A stretch of DNA of 33,829 nt from Acetobacter sp. (lineage in GTDB: Bacteria > Pseudomonadota > Alphaproteobacteria > Acetobacterales > Acetobacteraceae): assembly GCA_012517935.1 (NCBI GenBank), contig JAAYUA010000232.1:1-33829 (forward strand), given 5' to 3'. The first letter of the stretch is position 1, and every line of letters starts with the position of its first letter. This document shows, in pieces, positions 30,140-33,829 of this stretch. The notes below the pieces were generated by a model. It did not search any database. It saw only the letters and a list, made by a program, of their open reading frames with translations, and had not been told where the DNA came from. Position numbers and translations under genes: made by a program.

Positions 30140-30784
30140 CTACAGTCGTGAGAAATCGACAACGATCTGGCGGTATTCCTGATCATTGTTGTCACGGTAA
30201 TAGGCGCGAATGCCGGTTTTTGATCCGGCAGGCTCGATAGCGTCTTCAATCGCCCGTCGCGCATCCGGCCATTTGGGATGATTCAGTTCCAGACGCTTGA
30301 GACTGTTCAGACGCTGGACATTGACGCGGCCACTTTTTTCATCCCGTTCAAAAGCCGCCATGATCAGAGCACGAAGATCCGCATTGGCATCTCCCGTCAG
30401 ATCATTGAGAATTTCATTCATCAGCGACTGGGCAGCGGGGAGCGCTGCCGTCACACGGCTGTAATCTGCGGTCTTCATCTCGATCTTTCTACGATCACCA
30501 TAAGATGACACGGTCAGTCCACCGCGACGTCCTCCAAGTCTCGCACCATATCGTTCGAACACCAGCTGCTGATACGCTTCAAGATCATCAAAAATTGCCT
30601 GCTTCTCACGTGCATTATGCTCGGCAAGAGTCCTCATGCGATCAACCAGATCCCGTGCGGTCCTGTCCGCAAGCAGAGTGTCCGGACGCAGACGGCTGAG
30701 AGCTATCAGACTCCCGCTGCTGGTCCGTATCATCTCAACTCCATCAATGATCTCGATTTCATCATTTCCCGGAAACGTGCTCAT
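30140..30784 (-). CDS. DUF3164 family protein
   Basis: This 214-residue protein matches DUF3164, common in the early region of Mu-like phages. Shared parts are DRTARDLVDRMRTLAEHNAREKQAIFDDLEAYQQLVFERYGARLGG (about residues 39-84), GGLTVSSYGDRRKIEMKTADYSRV (about 87-110), LRALIMAAFERDEKSGRVNVQRLNSLKRLELNHPKWPDARRAIEDAI (about 140-186) and a terminal RAYYRDNNDQEYRQIVVDFS. The function is not established. The start at 30784 overlaps the upstream stop by four bases and has AGGAG nine bases before it; the ATG at 30841 would lie inside the neighbouring gene. Confidence 0.9.
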   Translation of the reverse strand: MSTFPGNDEIEIIDGVEMIRTSSGSLIALSRLRPDTLLADRTARDLVDRMRTLAEHNAREKQAIFDDLEAYQQLVFERYGARLGGRRGGLTVSSYGDRRKIEMKTADYSRVTAALPAAQSLMNEILNDLTGDANADLRALIMAAFERDEKSGRVNVQRLNSLKRLELNHPKWPDARRAIEDAIEPAGSKTGIRAYYRDNNDQEYRQIVVDFSRL

Positions 30785-31083
30785 CCCACATCTCTCCTGT
30801 TCATGGCTGAATAATATGAAAGGATGTCCTGAAGCCCGCACAGGCTGACACGCAGCTTTTCAACAAGCTCGAATGCGTCCTGATCCTTTCCCGCCCGGCA
30901 CACGCCGGGCACTTCGTAATAACGTCCGTTGAAAGCCCGTTCCCTCAGCGCAGTCTTCAGCGCCTCACGACTGCCACAGCACAGCGGAATGGTCTGGTCC
31001 GGGAACCCGACGCCTGGCGTCCACACGATTTCTCCGCTGCGGCGCACCCATGCCGTGACCAGTTCTTTTGGATGACGGCCCAT
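30781..31083 (-). CDS. hypothetical early protein
   Basis: This 100-residue protein is not recognised. It begins MGRHPKELVTAWVRRSGEIVWTPG with paired aromatic and basic residues, then FPDQTIPLCCGSREALKTALRERAFNGRYYEVPGVCRAGKDQDAFELVEKL, with a CC pair and one more Cys but no clear metal site. It is compact and charged, without a membrane segment. The start at 31083 overlaps the upstream stop by one base (TGATG) and is preceded by AGGAAAGG. It sits in the early block of Mu-like phages, where nuclease inhibitors, kil-like and anti-defence genes usually lie. Confidence 0.7.
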   Translation of the reverse strand: MGRHPKELVTAWVRRSGEIVWTPGVGFPDQTIPLCCGSREALKTALRERAFNGRYYEVPGVCRAGKDQDAFELVEKLRVSLCGLQDILSYYSAMNRRDVG

Positions 31084-31400
31084 CAATGCAACACCTTTCC
31101 TGAACGCGCCTGACAGGATGCGGAAATCTGCACACACTCAGCAGCCAGAAGCGCGGCTGAAGAAGCCAGCAGAAGAGCAATTCCTGAGACATCCGTAAGA
31201 GTTTCAATGACCATGCCGGAAGCATCCAGAGGCAGGTTCAGCGCAAGCCTGCGAATGCGAATTTCCGATGTCCGCAGTGTCTTCGATGTCACCAGTGTCA
31301 TGGCAAGCAGATCACTCAGAGAAGCCTGACCTTCAATGTCGTTCTGGATCTTGCCCAGAACCGGACGCATGAGCGCCATGATCTCATCCGTGTGGCTCAT
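31083..31400 (-). CDS. hypothetical early protein with hydrophobic C-terminal helix
   Basis: This 105-residue protein is not recognised. The N-terminal half is polar and helical (MSHTDEIMALMRPVLGKIQNDIEGQASLSDLLAMTLV). The C-terminal part carries a hydrophobic stretch at about residues 67-90 (VSGIALLLASSAALLAAECV) that could span a membrane or form a buried helix. The last residues are basic. It overlaps the previous gene by four bases (ATGA) with GAGGTGG seven bases upstream, and its stop overlaps the next start. Confidence 0.68.
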   Translation of the reverse strand: MSHTDEIMALMRPVLGKIQNDIEGQASLSDLLAMTLVTSKTLRTSEIRIRRLALNLPLDASGMVIETLTDVSGIALLLASSAALLAAECVQISASCQARSGKVLH

Positions 31401-31669
31401 GGGTGATCCACCTCCACGAATGAAAGAACCGGGGATACAGTCCCCAAAGATAACGCGTCCTCTTCAAGAAGTTCATCCGTCAGAGCACGGACACTCGCAC
31501 GCGCAGCACGAAGCTGACGGGCCGTTTCGATCAGGTCATCTCCCAGGGCACAGACCTCTTCCGCCGTCAGTGTCACGCCATGCGTCCGCTGCTTCAGAAT
31601 CATTCCTGTGGAAAAAAGATGATCCGTCAGATCGCCCTGACCGGATGAAAGATATTCAGAACGGGTCAT
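31397..31669 (-). CDS. hypothetical early protein
   Basis: This 90-residue protein is not recognised. It has a polar start (MTRSEYLSSGQGDLTDHLFSTG), then a helical segment VTLTAEEVCALGDDLIETARQLRAARASVRALTDELLEED (about residues 33-72) that looks like a coiled coil, and a hydrophobic end (VSPVLSFVEVDHP). The start at 31669 was chosen because TTGGAG lies about nine bases upstream; an ATG at 31723 would overlap the preceding gene by over 50 bases. It overlaps the following gene by four bases. Confidence 0.68.
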   Translation of the reverse strand: MTRSEYLSSGQGDLTDHLFSTGMILKQRTHGVTLTAEEVCALGDDLIETARQLRAARASVRALTDELLEEDALSLGTVSPVLSFVEVDHP

Positions 31670-31671
31670 GA

Positions 31672-31956
31672 TCAGTCTCCAAGATGACGGAAGATGTCGG
31701 CCGCACGGGCACAGGGAGGGCACAGGTCGAAAAATTCTGAAATCACCGTGCGCCGTTCCGAAACAACAGAAAGCTCACCGGCATGGAGTGCGATCGCAGC
31801 CAGTTCAGGAGCGCAGCTGTCAGCAGGCACACAGTCACGCAGCCACAGACGGATATCCGTGCGCAGGCGGTCCAGACGATCAGGAGCGGAAAACACCGTC
31901 CCCTGAGCCGCTTCATCCAGAAACTGTGAGTAATTGACGAAAACTGTTGCCGTCAT
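31672..31956 (-). CDS. hypothetical early protein with a C-terminal CPPC motif
   Basis: This 94-residue protein is not recognised. It begins MTATVFVNYSQFLDEAAQ and ends EFFDLCPPCARAADIFRHLGD, where the C-P-P-C pair might be a redox or half-zinc site. Between lie DRLRTDIRLWLRDCVPADSCAPELAAIALHAGELSVVSERR, with two further Cys. The ATG at 31956 overlaps the stop of the small gene before it (ATGA) and has GAGGA nine bases upstream; the ATG at 31965 would touch the same GAGGA directly. Confidence 0.7.
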   Translation of the reverse strand: MTATVFVNYSQFLDEAAQGTVFSAPDRLDRLRTDIRLWLRDCVPADSCAPELAAIALHAGELSVVSERRTVISEFFDLCPPCARAADIFRHLGD

Positions 31957-32126
31957 GATTTCCATTCCTCTTCCAGAGCGGCGATGATTTCTCCGACTGT
32001 CGTCTGTTCATGCAGATTCGTCAGGAACTGACGGATCGCCTCGCGTGTTCCGCGTCCGATCTGCACTTTCTGGGTGGCGTTGTCCGTGGCGCTGAAAAAA
32101 GCGTTCTGAATTTCACTCTGAGCCAT
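31953..32126 (-). CDS. small hypothetical protein directly after gene B
   Basis: This 57-residue protein reads MAQSEIQNAFFSATDNATQK, then VQIGRGTREAIRQFLTNLHE and QTTVGEIIAALEEEWKS. It is helical, acidic at the end, and has no membrane segment. AAGGAG lies eight bases before the ATG and the stop overlaps the next start (ATGA), which makes it a convincing gene despite its size. I do not recognise the family. Small proteins at this place in Mu-like phages include Ner-, kil- and arm-type genes, but no helix-turn-helix is evident. Confidence 0.75.
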   Translation of the reverse strand: MAQSEIQNAFFSATDNATQKVQIGRGTREAIRQFLTNLHEQTTVGEIIAALEEEWKS

Positions 32127-32137
32127 CTGAAATCTCC

Positions 32138-33115
32138 TTATTCAAAATCGGGAAGTTCACCGCCGGTCAGATCACGCCATGCGGTCGCAAGCTCCTTCAT
32201 GCCTGCCAGGTCAGCGCCACCGCCCAGCATGTGTGCGTAATTCAGCGTCTTGTTCATCTGACGCAGACCACCAGGCTGCAATGCGATCCAGCGGCAGGCT
32301 TTCTTCACCATCGCATCGCCTATGCCCCACGCTTCCAGAACCAGACGCACATCGGAAACCTGAGGCCGATCGCGCTTCCGTCGCATGCCAATGCGGGAGA
32401 AAATCTGCGCATGGGAGGACTGACGGCCCATACCCTCCATCCGCAGACGCAGGGGCTCATTGCCCATGTAGACAATGCCGATTCCTGAAGCGTCATAGAG
32501 CGAGCGGAGCAGATCAATCGCTTCCGTGGTCAGATGCTGCGCTTCATCAACGATGATCAGACCCCGCGTGCCACGAACACGGCGGATGATCGCCGACATC
32601 AGGCGAGATCCCCGATCTGAGCCGGCCTCAACAATCACGGCCAGATCACGCAAAATCGCGCTTGGGCTGCGCATCGAACTGTCTGCGGTCATGATCCAGA
32701 CATTCGGATTCTGTTTCTGCCATTCCTGTGCGGCTGTGGTTTTCCCGACACCAGCACCCCCAGTGATCAGACCCATGTCAGGTGTGGCCTGAGCATAGGA
32801 AAACACATCGGTAAACTGCTTGGCTGTCGGTGTTTCCAGATAATCCGGCGCACGTGTCTGACGGATCGCAACAGACTTGCGCTTCTCATGCGAGTTCAGC
32901 CAGGTCTCGATCTTCTCGTTAATACTCTGGATGTTGCCGTTATACTTATCGCCCATCCATGCAAGGAAAGTTGAATACCCGATATCCGCCTGCTGCGCTG
33001 CCGAACGCTGGCTCAGTGTCTCCTGTTCCAGCAGTGCCTGCACCCGAACACGCAGTGTTTTGGCATGAGTGTCCCCATTCACAGCCTCAGCTGTGTTCAC
33101 ATCCGTAATGCTCAT
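32138..33115 (-). CDS. B: transposition target-capture ATPase (MuB-like)
   Basis: This 325-residue AAA+ ATPase has an N-terminal helix-turn-helix (about residues 25-60, QRSAAQQADIGYSTFLAWM), a Walker A GGAGVGKT (119-126) and a Walker B LIIVDE (186-191) followed by AQHL. GIGIVYMGNEPLR (about 215-227) is the sensor 1-like strand, and SRIGMRR follows. MuB coats target DNA as ATP-bound filaments, brings it to the transposase and protects phage DNA from self-insertion. The order A then B is that of Mu. A 62-base gap with two dyads separates it from A. Confidence 0.95.
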   Translation of the reverse strand: MSITDVNTAEAVNGDTHAKTLRVRVQALLEQETLSQRSAAQQADIGYSTFLAWMGDKYNGNIQSINEKIETWLNSHEKRKSVAIRQTRAPDYLETPTAKQFTDVFSYAQATPDMGLITGGAGVGKTTAAQEWQKQNPNVWIMTADSSMRSPSAILRDLAVIVEAGSDRGSRLMSAIIRRVRGTRGLIIVDEAQHLTTEAIDLLRSLYDASGIGIVYMGNEPLRLRMEGMGRQSSHAQIFSRIGMRRKRDRPQVSDVRLVLEAWGIGDAMVKKACRWIALQPGGLRQMNKTLNYAHMLGGGADLAGMKELATAWRDLTGGELPDFE

Positions 33116-33127
33116 AATTTCTGATCC

Positions 33128-33170
33128 GTAAATCGCGGTTATTTACTGCCTGCCCGAAGTAATTCTTCGG
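33128..33170. repeat. two adjacent dyads between transposase and ATPase genes
   Basis: GTAAAT (33128-33133) and ATTTAC (33141-33146) form one dyad with a seven-base loop. CCGAAG (33154-33159) and CTTCGG (33165-33170) form another with loop TAATT. Neither has a T-run on the minus strand. The first dyad ends about 12 bases upstream of the gene B start, close enough to affect its ribosome site. Confidence 0.5.
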
Positions 33171-33177
33171 AAATCAG

Positions 33178-33829
33178 TCAGGCTTCTTTTCTGAACGGAA
33201 GAACACGTCTCATTTGATCGTAAGCCGCGTTCTCCGCTTCCTCTCGGGCGATCGCTTCATCTTCATCCTCCAGCGCGGCCAGTGCCGCATTGCCGTGAGA
33301 CACCAGGGCCGCTGGACGGAACGGACGGACGATCTTGCGTTCCACAGTTTCTTCCTCACCATCTGGGACGGATGCATAGCGTTCAGAAAGCTGCTGTGCC
33401 GACATCGTTTTCTCGGCCGCCAGAATTTCCTTCGTCGCCTTTGCATGACGACGACGGGCACGCCCATGTTCCTGCGCGGCATCGCGGTCAGAAAAGCCCG
33501 CCGCATGATGACACTTCGCTTCCGTCACGAAGACACCATCCTGACGATAGACGAAGACAGAGCCATGCAGATCCTGAGGATCAAACCGCACAATCACTGT
33601 CTGACCGCGCAGGGCTGTCATCTCTTCGCTCCAGTAGCGGTTACCCAGCATTTCAACGACACCATCCTGACGACGCACACGCATGGAAGAAGCCGTCATC
33701 AGCCATAGACGCTGCTGCTCCGCCGTCGCCCGCACAATCGCACTCCGCGCATAGCTTTCGCGGAAAACTTCCGCGAAGCTCCGCCCCGAGCAAACAGCTG
33801 ATTTGCGCCCGATCCGTTCATTATGCTCC
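33178..33829 (-). CDS. A: Mu-type DDE transposase A, C-terminal part (cut by window edge)
   Basis: The frame is open to the window edge, giving the last 216 residues; the start and the catalytic DDE residues lie outside. The visible part begins EHNERIGRKSAVCSGRSFAE, then VFRESYAR. Next comes the beta-barrel domain with VIVRFDPQDLHGSVFVYRQDG and FVTEAKCHHAAGF (about residues 80-120 of the part), which agrees closely in pattern with MuA (FN-RTGR-T-MC-GK-SF, VVVRFDPQ-LHSTVY-Y--DG-F). The charged helical tail (KATKEILAAEKTMSAQQL) corresponds to the MuA region that contacts MuB and the unfoldase ClpX. It catalyses integration and replicative transposition of the phage. The end (TGA) lies 62 bases before gene B. 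Confidence 0.95.
   Translation of the reverse strand, partial: EHNERIGRKSAVCSGRSFAEVFRESYARSAIVRATAEQQRLWLMTASSMRVRRQDGVVEMLGNRYWSEEMTALRGQTVIVRFDPQDLHGSVFVYRQDGVFVTEAKCHHAAGFSDRDAAQEHGRARRRHAKATKEILAAEKTMSAQQLSERYASVPDGEEETVERKIVRPFRPAALVSHGNAALAALEDEDEAIAREEAENAAYDQMRRVLPFRKEA

Overview
The window carries most of a Mu-like transposable prophage with a contractile tail (myovirus). It lies beside a host tRNA-Ser gene and is transcribed almost wholly on the minus strand. The left edge (about 1-256) is host chromosome with tRNA-Ser(GCU). The phage appears to begin near 257, where a TG-starting sequence with repeated TGTGCAAATC-type sites looks like a transposase-bound phage end. The right edge of the window cuts through the MuA-like transposase, so the other phage end, the repressor and the early promoter lie outside. 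Protein style and base composition suggest an alphaproteobacterium, probably an acetic acid bacterium (Acetobacteraceae); this is inference.

Read in phage order (right to left), the early block is the transposase A C-terminus (33178-33829), target-capture ATPase B (32138-33115), five small unknown genes (30781-32126), a DUF3164 protein (30140-30784), a GemA/gp16-like protein (29672-30130), a stand-alone IS5-type DUF4096 protein (29277-29672) and a Mor/C-like activator (28891-29271). The late block opens with a GH108-type endolysin (28143-28832), small proteins, the small and large terminase subunits (26566-27135, 25001-26569), a two-membrane-segment spanin-like protein, the portal, a MuF head protein with a toxin-like C-terminus, gpG, the protease I with a nested scaffold Z, a capsid cement-like protein and major capsid T. 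The tail block runs from gp35/36/37 analogues through sheath L, tube M, a frameshifted tail assembly chaperone, tape measure, N, P, gp45 spike, gp46, gp47 (baseplate J-like) and gp48 to two fibre genes with a small fibre-assembly protein, and ends with an unknown helical protein at 516-935.

Genes are packed with 1- to 4-base start/stop overlaps. Three of the late-region gaps, before the endolysin, before the protease and before gp46, contain the same TGAGATA element 44-50 bases upstream of the next start codon. Two of these copies share a longer TGAGATA-N9-CATTATT pattern. The endolysin and protease sites match the positions of the activator-dependent Mu late promoters Plys and PI, so I propose this element as the phage late-promoter signal, perhaps bound by the Mor/C-like protein.

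Other points of interest are a textbook T-TTT-TTG slippery site joining gp41 to a gp42-like extension, a 1449-residue fibre-like protein with a Sec signal peptide and four near-identical 330-base repeats, and the MuF C-terminal domain that resembles phage BECR nucleases.
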